From contig NC_080171.1 in assembly GCF_950295315.1 (NCBI RefSeq), positions 115,687,064-115,751,063 on the forward strand: 64,000 nt of DNA, read 5' to 3'. Below the pieces are notes generated by a model. The model did no database searches. It was given only the letters and a program-made list of their open reading frames with translations, and was not told the origin of the DNA. The position numbers and the translations under genes were made by a program. The stretch comes from Erinaceus europaeus. Lineage: Eukaryota; Chordata; Mammalia; Eulipotyphla; Erinaceidae. This document shows, piece by piece, positions 21,186-31,110 of this stretch. How positions within the stretch are numbered: position 1 is the stretch's first letter; the number at the start of each line of letters is the position of its first letter.

Positions 21186-22337
21186 GAGGATAATAACAAA
21201 TTTGACTTCAGTTCAGGGCAAGAATTCAATTCCTGCTTCCATCAATCTTTAATATTACAATGTCCCTGATTTACCAGAAGTCTAGAGCAGCCTGGAATCT
21301 GTAAACAAAGAAACAAGGAGAATATTCAAAGCATTGCCCCTAATTCATGCTTAGCAGCTGTAGAACCGTGGATAAGCCATTCCATCTCTGAGCACCTGTT
21401 TCCTGTCAGTGAACCAGGACTGCCAACACCTCCGGTGTCTATTTCAGAAGTCTGCTATTCATTCACACTTCTATAAAGCTCACATAAGCAAAAGGTGGTA
21501 TTACAGAGAAGACCAGTAAATGAATCAATGCATGTACAGTGTACAGTATAGTCACTTAAATGGTATAGTCACATAAATGGTTTTATGAACAACAAGAACA
21601 GCAACGTCTAACCACTATAAACAGCTTGATGTGTTACAGATGCATTAGGCTCAGAGGCCACCAACAGTTAGTGTTAGTATAGAGTTTTCAGTATTAGCTC
21701 TTGGACTTTCCTCATTTACAACTGGAAAACTTTGTGCAATAGTCAAACCCTCCAACTCCAAACCAGATGGGTCAATGCCAGGGCCATAATCATGCTAGAA
21801 TTGATTTAGCTGTTAATTTTCAAATGCTCAAGTCACACATGGTCTCTGCTATTTACATACAAGGTAAGGTGTACTAGAGAAAGCATGCAATGGAAGATTG
21901 TCTATGTAAATCCCAAGAAAAGATCAGGGGTGATGGGACAAGAGGGAAATTGGGACCTCTGTCCATGGTAGAGAAGGAGCACTCGTAGGAAAAACATTTG
22001 ATGTGAAGCAAGAGGAATTTTCTAAACCAAAGTGGCAATGTCCCGGCCAATCTGACAGCACTCTTGACAGTAACTCCCACATTCATTCAGGGTCCTCTTT
22101 TGGTCAGTCTGTTATTATAATAGTTTCCTGTGGATGAATGAATTCCCTCTGCCAAGTGGGCCCTACTACATTACTTGGAACTCTCCCAATATCAAAGAAC
22201 TGGCCATCAAATAAAGCAGAGTAATTCTATTTCTGAACCGCACTAGTCTAGGGGAGAGGTTGGGAATCTTTAGTATTGAAACCCTCTCCAAAGTCCTTAG
22301 ACTTATAGCGTATCCCATTTGAGTTACGCATACTGCT
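21186..22337. other. Unique DNA, no gene seen
   Basis: About 1.15 kb without a recognised repeat or coding signal. A short direct repeat (GTCACTTAAATGG / GTCACATAAATGG) lies near 21552-21580. Confidence 0.55.
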
Positions 22338-22351
22338 TAAATATTATCATC

Positions 22352-22599
22352 CTGGGGCCAGGCTGGGGCACACCTGGTTAAGCACACACACACACACATC
22401 ACAGTGCACAAGGACCCAGGTTCAAGCCCCTGGTCCCCACCTGCAGGATGAGATCTTCATAAGTGGAGAAGCAGGGATGCAAGTGTCTCTCTGTCTCTCT
22501 CTATTTCTGTCTCCCCCTCCATTCTCAATTTTTCTCTGTCTCTATCCAATAGTAAATAAATAACTTTTTTAAAAAAGAATGATTATTTAAATAAGTAAA
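22352..22599 (+). mobile_element. tRNA-derived SINE, type B, with 14-bp TSD
   Basis: Head GGGGCACACCTGGTTAAGCA with a small (CA) expansion, B box GGTTCAAGCCCCTGG and end CTATCCAATAGTAAATAAAT. TSD TAAATATTATCATC at 22338-22351 and 22600-22613. Confidence 0.95.
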
Positions 22600-22753
22600 T
22601 AAATATTATCATCTTTAGGAATGGACCATTTACCATTATGAAATGGCTCTATCTTTAGCAATGTCCGTTTTGTCTTAAAATCTACTTCATCTACTACTAG
22701 TGTATAGCTGCCTCAGCTTAATTTTGTTGGTATACCCTTTCCCATTATTTAAA

Positions 22754-22755
<2 letters not shown>

Positions 22756-22784
<29 letters not shown>
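22756..22784 (+). repeat. (TG)n microsatellite
   Basis: About 14 TG units. Confidence 0.95.
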
Positions 22785-22824
22785 TGCATTTAGCATGTAT
22801 GATTTTACTGCTCAGATCTTTTTC

Positions 22825-22960
22825 ATTCAAGAGACAGAAAAAGAGAGGCATACCACAACACTGGAGCTTTCCCACATGTGGTGTCTGGGTTCAAACCTAA
22901 GCCATGCTATATGGCAGGCAGAAGCTCTACCCAGTGAGATAAATTTCAGCCCCTATCCTC
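22825..22960 (-). mobile_element. Old tRNA-derived SINE fragment
   Basis: Reversed TGGTGTCTGGGTTCAAACCT and AGAAGCTCTACCCAGTGAGA resemble a decayed B box and A box. Confidence 0.5.
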
Positions 22961-23012
22961 TTAACTTTCAATCCTTCTGAAGCCCTTTAGGGAATGTCTT
23001 ATTGTAAGCAAT

Positions 23013-23319
23013 AATTTTTTTTTTTTTTTTTTTTGCCTCCAGGGTTATCACTGGGGCTTGGTGCCTGCACTACAAATCCACTGCTCCTGGAGGCCATCTT
23101 TTTTCTGTTGTTGCTGCTGCTGCTGCTGCAACAGAGAAATCGAGAGAGATGGGGAAGACACAGAGGGGGAGAGAAAGACAGAAACTGTGGACCTGCCTCA
23201 CTGCTTGTGAAGCGACTCCCCTGCAGGTGGGGAGCTGGAGGCTCAAACTGGGATCCTTGTGCCGGTCCTTGCGCTTCACACTACGTGTGCTTAACCTGGT
23301 GTGCTGCCATCTGGCCCCC
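23013..23319 (-). mobile_element. tRNA-derived SINE, type A, inverted
   Basis: T-run, then reversed 3' block (TTGCCTCCAGGGTTATCACT, CACTGCTCCTGGAGGCCATC), GCTGCTGCTGCTG, core, and a head ending TTAACCTGGTGTGCTGCCAT. AGCAATA flanks it on both sides (23007 and 23320). Confidence 0.92.
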
Positions 23320-23325
23320 AGCAAT

Positions 23326-23608
23326 AGTCATTTTTTATTGCCAGCAGGGTTATTGCTGGGGCTCAGTACCTGCGCTACTAGTCCATGCTCCCAGCGGCCT
23401 TTCTTTGTTTTTTTCCTTTCTAATTTTTATTTATTAAAGACAGAGAGGAGCTAAGATGGGTGGAAGACATACAGGAGAAAGAGACACTTGCATCACTGCT
23501 TCACCACTCACAAAGCTTCCCCCCATGCAAGTGGGGACTTGGGGCTTGAACCATGGTCCTTTCACCTGCTAACCTGCACTTCACCAGGTGTGCCGCTGCC
23601 CAGTCCCC
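23326..23608 (-). mobile_element. Mosaic A/B-type SINE, inverted
   Basis: Reversed type A 3' block (TATTGCCAGCAGGGTTATTG) joined to a type B body (ACTTGCATCACTGCTTCACC, GGGGACTTGGGGCTTGAACC) and head. AGCAAT / AGCAAC on either side, so it shares its target with the preceding SINE. Confidence 0.88.
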
Positions 23609-23717
23609 AGCAACCATAATTTCTTAAGATACGCAGATCAACAATTTTTGTCAATAAATAATCTAATTCAGTTGCATATAATTGAATGAGATAGCTGAGT
23701 GAAAACTGACCATGTTG

Positions 23718-23880
23718 CTACTTTGGGGAAAGATTTATTTCTGCTTATGAGTGAAACAGAGTTCTGCTTATTGCTGGTATATCCTAGCACAGGGAACTGA
23801 AGCTGGGGGCTCAATCGTGCAAGCACGTTCTCAGTTGCTATTTGTCCCACCTGCTTTCTTTCTACATGTCTCTTTTGGAT
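23718..23880 (-). mobile_element. Old tRNA-derived SINE fragment, type E-like
   Basis: GGGAACTGAAGCTGGGGGCT looks like a decayed reversed B box, with an A-rich/T-rich edge at the left. Low certainty. Confidence 0.35.
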
Positions 23881-24035
23881 GCATCCAGCATTCTCATCAT
23901 TTCAGTTTACCTTTTATTACCATGTTAATTATGCACGGTCATTATTTTAGTAATCACTACAGAGATTATTTACACTGTGCACTCTGAACTTATTAGTGTC
24001 TAACACAAATACAACTTCTTTAACAATGAGAGTGG

Positions 24036-24328
24036 CGGGGCCACGTGGTGGTGCACCCAGTTAAGCACACATAGTACTAAGCACAAGGATCCAAGCATGG
24101 GTCTGGGTTCGAGCCCTCAGCTCCCCACCTGCAATGAGGATGTTTCACAAGTGGTGAAGCAGGTCTACTGATGTGTATTATTTTTCTCTCCTTCTTTATC
24201 TCCCCCTTCTTTCAACTTTTCTCTGTTCTGTTGAATAAAAAAAGAAAGAAAAAAGGGCACCGGGAGCGGTGGATTCATAGTGTCAACATGGAGCCCCAGA
24301 AATAACCTTGGTGGAAGGAAAAAAAGAA
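24036..24328 (+). mobile_element. Mosaic SINE: type B head, type A tail
   Basis: Head CGTGGTGGTGCACCCAGTTA, GGGTTCGAGCCCTCAGCTCC, then a type-A 3' block CACCGGGAGCGGTGGATTCA through AATAACCTTGGTGG and a poly-A/G tail. Confidence 0.88.
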
Positions 24329-24527
24329 AGTTTCTTCACTCTGATCCCATCTTTTACAGTTGTTATCAAGTGCTTTCATTCTCTATACCTATTACACCTC
24401 CATGAAAGATTGTTGCTACTATTAGTCAATAGCTAATATCCACGTAGAATTATCACATATTTCTGTTCCTTTTCATTTGATCCTGTATCCCCATGCTCCT
24501 ATCTGGAACCACTTTTCTCTTCTGTTT

Positions 24528-24733
24528 TTTTTTTTTTTAAATCCTTATTTATTTATTGGGTAGACACAGCCAGAAACTGAGAAAGAAGGGGGTGATAAGA
24601 GAGCGAGAGAGAGACACCTGCAGCACTACTTCACCATTCATGAAGTGTTCCCCTGCAGGTGGGGACTGGGGGCTTAAACCTGGGTCCTTGCACATTGTAA
24701 CGTGTGCTCAGCTAGGTGTGCCACCAATGGGTC
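24528..24733 (-). mobile_element. tRNA-derived SINE, type B, inverted
   Basis: Reversed TTATTTATTGGGTAGACACA, ACACCTGCAGCACTACTTCA, GGGGACTGGGGGCTTAAACC, head CTAGGTGTGCCACCAATGGG. Imperfect CTTCTGT-containing flanks. Confidence 0.9.
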
Positions 24734-24803
24734 CTTTCCTTCTGTCTTAAGGATTCTTTTTTCACTATTTCTTTCACTGTAATACCTCCAGTAACAAATT
24801 CTT

Positions 24804-25584
24804 TTTCTCTCTATTTATAAATTATGTTACATAGTATTTTTATTAGTGATATAATATTGATTTGCAAAATTATAAGCCAACAGGGACATAATTCCCCACC
24901 TTTCCCACCACCAGAGTTCCACATCCCTGTTTCCTCCACTAAAAACTGCAATAGTTCTCCTAAGATCACATATACGGGTTGACTATTCTTTTTTAAAAAT
25001 TTTTAAATATTCATTTTCCCTTTCATTGCCCTTGTTTTTTATTGTTGTTATAGTTATTAATGTTGTTATTGATTTTGTCATTGTTAGATAGGAGAGAGAG
25101 AAATTAAGAGAGGAGGGGAAGACAGAGAGGAGGAGAGAAAGATAAGATACCTACAGACCTGTTTCACTACTTGTGAAGCAACTTCCCTGCAGGTGAGGAG
25201 CCAGGGACTAGAACCAGGATCCTTACGCCAGTCCTTGCACTTTGCGCCACATGCCCTTAACCCACTGCGCTACCGCCAAACTCCCTATTACTTCTATAAC
25301 TATGTTTACGATATTACAATATTACTATTATTATTTTGCCCACTTTTTGCCTTCTCTTCCTTTCTAAGTCACACCTACACCTCTTACTACTTCCTAATGT
25401 CTTTCCTTTTCTTCTCTTCTCTCTTGGGGTCCTGATGGAACTAGCATTCAGAACCCTCTAGTCATCATTCCCTAACATTCCTCCCCCTCTGCGAGTATGG
25501 GGTGCAGAAGGTGGAAGTTCTGGCTTCTGTAACTGCTTCTCTGCTGGACATGGGGCATTGGTAGGTCAATCCATTCCCTCAGTG
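24804..25584 (-). mobile_element. LINE-1-type 3' end, inverted, with 13-bp TSD
   Basis: Reversed L1 terminus (TTTTTATTAGTGATATAATA), CTCCTAAGATCACATATACG, TCTTGGGGTCCTGATGGAAC and GGGGTGCAGAAGGTGGAAGT. TSD GTAACAAATTCTT at about 24791-24803 and 25585-25597. It contains an inverted type A SINE. Confidence 0.8.
24991..25284 (-). mobile_element. tRNA-derived SINE, type A short form, inside L1
   Basis: Reversed: TTCCCTTTCATTGCCCTTGT, GTTGTTATTGATTTTGTCAT, CACTGCGCTACCGCCAAACT. Flanked by imperfect copies of CTATTATTTCT, the uninterrupted L1 sequence seen near 16830. Confidence 0.9.
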
Positions 25585-25659
25585 GTAACAAATTCTTACT
25601 TAGCTTTTTGTCTGTCTAAAAATATCCTGTAGGTGTCTTCATTTTTGGAGGTGTTTTTC

Positions 25660-26456
25660 AGTAAAATTGAAATCTATGTTGATAGTTACTATTTCCATCC
25701 GTTCCACCCCGGTTCCATGGCTGCCAGTTCTTAGCAACATCGCCCCGCCAGATATTCGTCGGGATGTGGCATCATCTAAGTTCATTTCCCACGTCTACGC
25801 TCGACCGGACCTGCCAATATACGCGGATATCTTCGCCCACCCTGTCCAACGCTTGACGTCTCGTCACCCAATCTGGTCCCCTACGCCTACACTGAACTTC
25901 TCTGTTCCAGTCTCTTGGAAACAGAGCTGGCAGTCAGCTGAGGTCAAGAACAAACACCTCATCACAGACCCCTGCAAGCGTCAACCCGGCTTTGACCTAG
26001 CACGTTATGATTGGGCCCTCCTCAATCGCTATCGAACAGGCCATGGCCGGTGCGCCGCTATGTTCCATCGCTGGGGAGCCAGAGACGACCCGAACTGCCC
26101 CTGCGGCTCCAGACAGACTATGACCCACATAGTCAACGACTGCCACCTCTCCAGATTCAAAGGAGGTCTCGAAACTTGACATCAGGCTCAACCTGACGCT
26201 GTTGACTGGCTACGGAAGAAGGGCAAATGCTAGAAGAAGATTTCCATTACAGATTCGCCACAGAAGTTGAGAAGTAAGAACAGAAAAGGAAACACACAGC
26301 AGAACTTGGACTGGGTTTGGAGTATTACACCAAAGTAAAACACTCTGGGGGTGGGGGGGAAGGGTTCTCAGATCCACCACAGGCGGGTAGGGGTGGGGAC
26401 ACAGACCTTTGGTGGTGGGAGCGGTATTAAACTATACTCCAATTAAAGAAAAATGA
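25660..26456 (+). mobile_element. Non-L1 LINE fragment, 3' end
   Basis: A 5'-truncated retroposon consisting of the end of a reverse-transcriptase reading frame (see the pseudogene) and about 220 bp of 3' sequence. It has 33 CpG in 25681-26220 against one in 25441-25680, so it stands out sharply. The 3' part contains ACCAAAGTAAAA (26329-26340) shared with 17828 and 39181, then GGGTGGGGACACAGACCTTT and AATTAAAGAAAAATG. The 5' junction is unclear and I found no TSD. Confidence 0.75.
25667..26233 (+). pseudogene. C-terminus of a non-LTR retrotransposon reverse-transcriptase protein
   Basis: The 170-residue frame to a TGA at 26177-26179, plus 17 further in-frame codons to TAG at 26231-26233, reads as the end of a LINE pol protein, downstream of the reverse-transcriptase domain. 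Visible marks: WLPVLSNIAPPDIRR near residues 18-32, W126 followed by LLNRYRTGHGRC (about 118-129), and a C-x-C-G / H / C cluster (C144, C146, H154, C159) with QTMTHIVNDC, then GGL and, past the TGA, DAVDWL. This arrangement is known from RTE/RTE-X- and jockey-like LINEs of many animals and differs from the L1 ORF2 C-terminus. The endonuclease and catalytic polymerase motifs are absent, so the piece is inactive. The start Met is not a true start. The precise clade cannot be set by eye. Confidence 0.75.
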
Positions 26457-26458
26457 TG

Positions 26459-26790
26459 GGGGCTGGGCGGTAGCCCACTGGGTTAAGCGCACATGGCATG
26501 AAGTGCAAGAACCAGCTAAGGATCCCAGTTCCAGCCCCCGGCTCCCCACCTGGGCGGGGAGGTCACTTCACAAGTGGTCAAGCAGGTCTGCAGGTGTCTG
26601 TCTTTCTCTCCCCCTCTCTGTCTTCCCTTCTACTCTTGATTTCTCTCTGTTCTATCCAACAACAACAACAGCAATAACAACTATGACAACAAAGGCAGCA
26701 AAAAATGGGGAAAAAATAGCCTCCAGGAGCAGTGGACTCATAGTGTAGGCACAGAGCCCCAGCGATAGCCCTGGAGGAAAGAAAATAATA
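26459..26790 (+). mobile_element. tRNA-derived SINE, type A, long
   Basis: Head GGGCGGTAGCCCACTGGGTT, GTTCCAGCCCCCGG, AAC-rich stretch, and a 3' block from GCCTCCAGG to CCTGGAGGA. It sits directly on the end of the non-L1 LINE. Possible TSD AAAGAAAAATGATG / AAAGAAAATAATA. Confidence 0.92.
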
Positions 26791-26814
26791 ATAACAATAA
26801 TATTTGTCATTTTA

Positions 26815-26960
26815 GTATCTTTTGATTTTTATTGTTTATTTTTTTACCAGAGCACTGCTAAGCTCTAGTTTATGATGGTGTTGGGAACTGAACCTGGGAA
26901 TTTGGAGCCTCAGGCATGAGAGTCTCTTTGCATAACCATTACACTATCTACCCCACCCTG
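26815..26960 (-). mobile_element. tRNA-derived SINE, type C, inverted
   Basis: Reversed ACCAGAGCACTGCTAAGCTC, TTGGGAACTGAACCTGGGAA and GCATGAGAGTCTCTTTGCAT. Confidence 0.88.
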
Positions 26961-27419
26961 ATTTTTCTTGTTTGTATTGAAAGTCAGCTATTAGTCTTAC
27001 AGTGACTTCATATGGGTATTTTTCCCTCTCTCTGCTTTTTAACAGTTTCTCTTCACATTTTTGTTTTACTATGATAATTAGATGTGGTTTGCTTTGTATG
27101 TATCATGTCTGAGACCTGTAGAACTTCTTGAATTTCTGACTTAATGTCTTTAGATAGTTTGGATAATTTTTATCCAGAATTACTTATAATATTGCCACTG
27201 CCATCATTCTATCTTCATTTATCTTTACTTACGCACATACTATGTGCTTAAACATGTTTCATATTCCTGTGTTCTATTCTCTATTCTTCTTCCTCTCTGT
27301 GCTTCAGTCTACTTGCTTTCTATAGGACTGTAGCAGAGTTCATTGACGTTCTATATCTAAGCTGCTACAGATATACTGAATCTTTCATTTATTGTATTTT
27401 CATGAGCAGCATTTTCCTT
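26961..27419. other. Unique T-rich DNA, no gene seen
   Basis: No repeat family is firmly recognised. T-rich sequence like this could hide an old inverted L1 segment. Confidence 0.45.
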
Positions 27420-27525
27420 CGACCCCCTTTTTCTTTCTTATGTGGTGGCGGCAAATGAACCCAAGGCTTCATGTCTGTGAGGCAGGAGCTTAACTACAGA
27501 GCCAACTCCCTGACCCAGTTTTCAC
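27420..27525 (-). mobile_element. Old tRNA-derived SINE fragment, inverted
   Basis: GGCGGCAAATGAACCCAAGG and CTTAACTACAGAGCCAACTC look like a decayed reversed B box and A box. Confidence 0.5.
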
Positions 27526-27527
27526 AT

Positions 27528-27530
<3 letters not shown>

Positions 27531-27569
<39 letters not shown>
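27531..27569 (+). repeat. (GT)n microsatellite
   Basis: About 19 GT units. Confidence 0.96.
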
Positions 27570-27570
<1 letters not shown>

Positions 27571-27624
27571 CAGAGAGAGACAGAGAGACTGAAACACCAC
27601 TTTCCCATCCACAGAATTTCACTT

Positions 27625-27720
27625 GTTTTGTCTATTGCTCTCTTGTGTGGTGCTGGAAATTGAACTCAGGGCCTCTAGAATGTAAGGCACATACTCTAAT
27701 ACTCAACTATTTCCCAACTC
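27625..27720 (-). mobile_element. Old tRNA-derived SINE fragment, inverted
   Basis: GTGGTGCTGGAAATTGAACT and AGGCACATACTCTAATACTC resemble a decayed type C head in reverse. Confidence 0.5.
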
Positions 27721-28382
27721 TCAATGATTCCTTCTGTTTACCGTCCATTTCATTTTACTTGTAAATTTCTCACCTACTTCCTCAAAAACATATTTATTAA
27801 TTTTTATGAGAAAAGAGTTGGAGGGAAAGAGAGAGATCAGAGTACTGCTCAGCTCTAGAATATGGGAGCTCTGGGGACCAGAAATTCAAGTTTCACATAT
27901 GGTCATATCTCCCAAAGTCACCTTGAAAATATTAATGACAGTTCACATAAAATCCATGTCCATTTGTAATGGACCTGAATCACTTGTTACTGTTTCATCA
28001 TCAATTTTTACTTTTTCTTTTTCCTCTTTTTCTTTCAATCCTTTGACCCTAACTACTGGCATATCTATTAAATTTTCATTAAAATGCCAGATATAAAAAT
28101 CAAAAGCTAAGAAGAAAATATGATATTCTGTCTGATGCTATCATCTGTCAGTTAAATTTGCTTTTGCTTTTTGGCAGAAATATTAAAATAGTGCAGTCTA
28201 CTTTTGAATTAAACTGGTTCAGAGATACAGTGTTTTTGTTGTTGTTATTGTTATTTCTTTGCTTGTTGAAGGCTGTCCTATTTTATCAAGCTTACTATTA
28301 TTCCTAGACTGGGACCATACCCAAACAGAAATGCTGAGGTGTTTAGCTGAGTACATCATTCTTGGCAAGTCTCAAATTCCTA
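27721..28382. other. Unique T-rich DNA; short SINE-like patch
   Basis: At about 27790-27900 ATCAGAGTACTGCTCAGCTC recalls an inverted type C SINE. The rest is unassigned and no exon is recognised. Confidence 0.45.
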
Positions 28383-28655
28383 TTTTTTTTTGTTTTATTT
28401 GCCTCCAGGGTTATCACTGGGGCTCAGTGCTAGCATTACAATTTCACTGCTCCTGGGAGCCATTTATTCCATTTTATTTGATAGGACAGAATGAAATTGA
28501 GACAGAAGGGGGAGACTGAGAGGGAGAGAGTTACCTACAGACCTGCTTCACCACTTGTGAAGTGTCCCCCTTCAGGTGGGAAGCAAGGCTCGAACCCAGA
28601 TTCTTCCATGCACCCTTGCACTTTGTGCTATGGGCGCTTAACCAGGTTACAGTTT
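28383..28655 (-). mobile_element. tRNA-derived SINE, A/B type, inverted
   Basis: Reversed TTGCCTCCAGGGTTATCACT, TTCACTGCTCCTGGGAGCCA, ACCTGCTTCACCACTTGTGA, AAGGCTCGAACCCAGATTCT, head GCTTAACCAGGTTACAG. Confidence 0.88.
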
Positions 28656-28663
28656 CCCAGGTT

Positions 28664-28852
28664 TGGGGGCCAGGCAGCAGCGCACCTGGTTACAGTGTGC
28701 AAGGACCCGGGTTCAAGCCGCTGGTCCCCACCAGCAAGGGGAAGTTTCACAAGTGGTCAAGCGTGGCTTCAGGTGTCTCTGTCTCTTTCCCTATCTCTCC
28801 TCCCTCTCAATTTCTCTCTGTCTCTATCCAATAATAAATAAAGATTTAAAAT
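28664..28852 (+). mobile_element. tRNA-derived SINE, type B, head deleted internally
   Basis: Head GGCAGCAGCGCACCTGGTTA passes straight to CAGTGTGCAAGGACCCGGGT, so GAGCGCACATGT is missing. The end is CTATCCAATAATAAATAAAG. Confidence 0.92.
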
Positions 28853-29718
28853 TGCCTACTAATCCCTCTCTCCACCAACACTGGTCATCTCCATCAGGAG
28901 CAACATCATAAACTCTCTCTTGTGGGTCTCTACAGGACATTACCCTTAATATAGAACAACACAGTGGAAATTGTCCCAAAGGGAGGCTGGGGCAAAATAC
29001 TCTGCAACTAGAGGAAGACTGGTTCCGAAATGAGTGCAGCCTAGAATGTTCCCAGCTGTGACCATGGGATGCGAGCTCAGACCGACAGGGAGGCAGAAGT
29101 TACACAGGCTGTGCTAAGTAAGAACAGACGTGGGCCTGAGATCAGATCCACGGGGTTTGCAGTTAATGGTATTTTTATACTTTTCCCATATTTGGGAGTG
29201 TCTCTCTGTCCTTATCCAGCTTTCTAGTTCTATCCTCAACTCCGACACCATCTTTCCTGAGAGAACCAATACTCCTTGTTCACCTGCATACTAGCTGTTA
29301 GGCTCAGTCAAAAATTAATAAACTCATGAGCCTCCTGGAATACACCTAAAATAGACTTCCTAACTTCTTACAACATGAAGACCTCAAATTTCATCTGCTA
29401 TATTTTTACCTTTAGGTTCCTAATTATTAAATAAATTGTTCTCCTTTATATCTTAATGCTTTTCAGTCACCAAGTTTCAGGTGCTACCATGATGCCAACC
29501 TGACTTCCCTGGGCAGATAACTTTACTAACGTATACTGGAACCCCACCTCCACAGAGCCCTGCCCCACTAGGGAAAGACAGAAACAGGCTGGGGGTATGG
29601 ATCGACGTGCCAATATCCATGTTCAGCAGAGAAGCAATTACAGAAGCCCAGACCTCCCACCTTCTGCACCCCATAAAGATCTTTGGTCCTTACTCCCAGA
29701 AGGATAAAGAATAGGGAA

Positions 29719-30986
29719 GCATTGCCACTGGTCATCTCCATCAGGAACAAGATAATGAACCACTTTGTGGGCCTCTATAGGGCCTTGCCCTCAATGTGGA
29801 TCAACAATGGTAGGGAATGTTCTAGTCTCCAAAGGGAGATTGGACAACATACTCTACCACTCCAGGAAGATGGATCCTGAAACTAGTGCAGCCTAGAATG
29901 TTCTTAGCCATGACCACAGAATGCCATCTCAGACCTACAGGGATGCAGAGGTTACACAGGCTCCTGTGCTGATTATGGGCCCCAGATCAAATAGATGGGG
30001 TTCACAGTTAACAATATTTAGATAATTTTCCCATATTTGGGAGCTACTCTCTTCCCTGATCCAGCTTTCTTGTTCTTTTTCCAACTATGACACTATCTCC
30101 CCAGACAATATCTTGGGTCCACCTGCATGTTAGCTGTCAGACTCAGGCAAAAACTAGTAAAGTCATGAGCCTCTGGGAATATACCTAAAATACTTACTAT
30201 TTTTTTCCAAAATGAAGACCCCCAGTGTTCATCTGAAATAGTCTTGTCTTTAGGTTCATGATTAATCAACAATTTGTTCTGCTTTGTATCTTTTTTATTT
30301 TTAAAGTTTTTAATCTTTTTTATATTTATTTATTTATTCACTTTTGTTGCCCTTGTTTTATTGTTGTAGTTATTATTGTTGTTGTTATTGATGTCGTTGT
30401 TGTTGGATAGGACAGAGATAAATGGAAAGAGGAGGGGAAGACAGGGGAGAGAAAGAGAGACACCTGCTTCACCACTTGTGAAGCGACTCCCCTGCAGGTG
30501 GGGAGCCGGGGGCTCGAACCAGGATCCTTCCGCCGGCCCTTGCACTTGACAGCAGCTGTGCTTACCCCGCTGCACTACTGCCCGACTCCCTGCTTTATAT
30601 CTTAACCCTTTTTTTCAGCCACAAGGTTCCAGATGATACCATGATGCCAACGTGACTTCCCTGGGCAGACAACCCCACCAATATGTCCTGGAGCTCCGCT
30701 CCCCCAGAGCTCTCTACCCCACTAGGGAAACAGAGAGGCAGGCTGGGAATATGGATTGACCTGCTATGCCCATGTCCAGCAGGGAAGCAATTACAGAAGC
30801 CAGACCTTCCACCTTCTGCACCCCATAATGACTGTGGGTCCATACTCCCAGAGGGATAAAGAAAAGGAAAGCTTCCAAGGGAGGGGATTGGATACAGAGT
30901 TCTGAGGGTGGGAATTGTGTGGAAATGTACCCCTCTTATCCTATAATCTTGTCAGTATTTCCATTTTATAAATAAAAATTAAAAAA
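29719..30986 (+). mobile_element. LINE-1-type 3' unit (inner), nested in an L1
   Basis: Starts TGGTCATCTCCATCAGGAAC and runs through the full 3' unit to TTATAAATAAAAATTAAAAA. It carries its own inverted type A SINE (30293-30589). It is 5' truncated and has no ORF. Confidence 0.82.
30293..30589 (-). mobile_element. tRNA-derived SINE, type A short form, in inner L1
   Basis: Reversed: TTTGTTGCCCTTGTTTTATT, TTGTTGTTGGATAGGACAGA, CCCCTGCAGGTGGGGAGCCG, CTGCACTACTGCCCGACTCC. TSD CTGCTTTGTATCTT (30279-30292) / CTGCTTTATATCTT (30590-30603). Three levels of nesting are resolved here. Confidence 0.94.
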
Positions 30987-31110
30987 AAGAATAGGGAATC
31001 TTCCAAGGGAGGGTTGGGGGTATGGGACTCTGGCAGTGGGGATTGTATGGAATTGTACCCCTTGTCCTACAATCATTATTAAATCACTAATAAAAACTTG
31101 TTTTTAAAAA

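Larger units (their letters stand above)
28865..31105 (+). mobile_element. LINE-1-type 3' unit (outer), split by a second L1
   Basis: Outer parts are about 28865-29718 and 30999-31105. They are continuous in the order of other copies: CTCCCAGAAGGATAAAGAAT is followed after the insert by CTTCCAAGGGAGGGTTGGGG and ends ATTATTAAATCACTAATAAA. The insert is flanked by AAGAATAGGGAA (29707-29718 and 30987-30998). Confidence 0.8.

Noticed and set aside
25667..26179. Host gene exon encoding a zinc-binding protein
   Set aside because: The C-x-C / H / C cluster together with RTGHGRC and WLPVLSNIAPP is a retrotransposon polymerase end; there are no splice sites in frame and a TGA breaks it.
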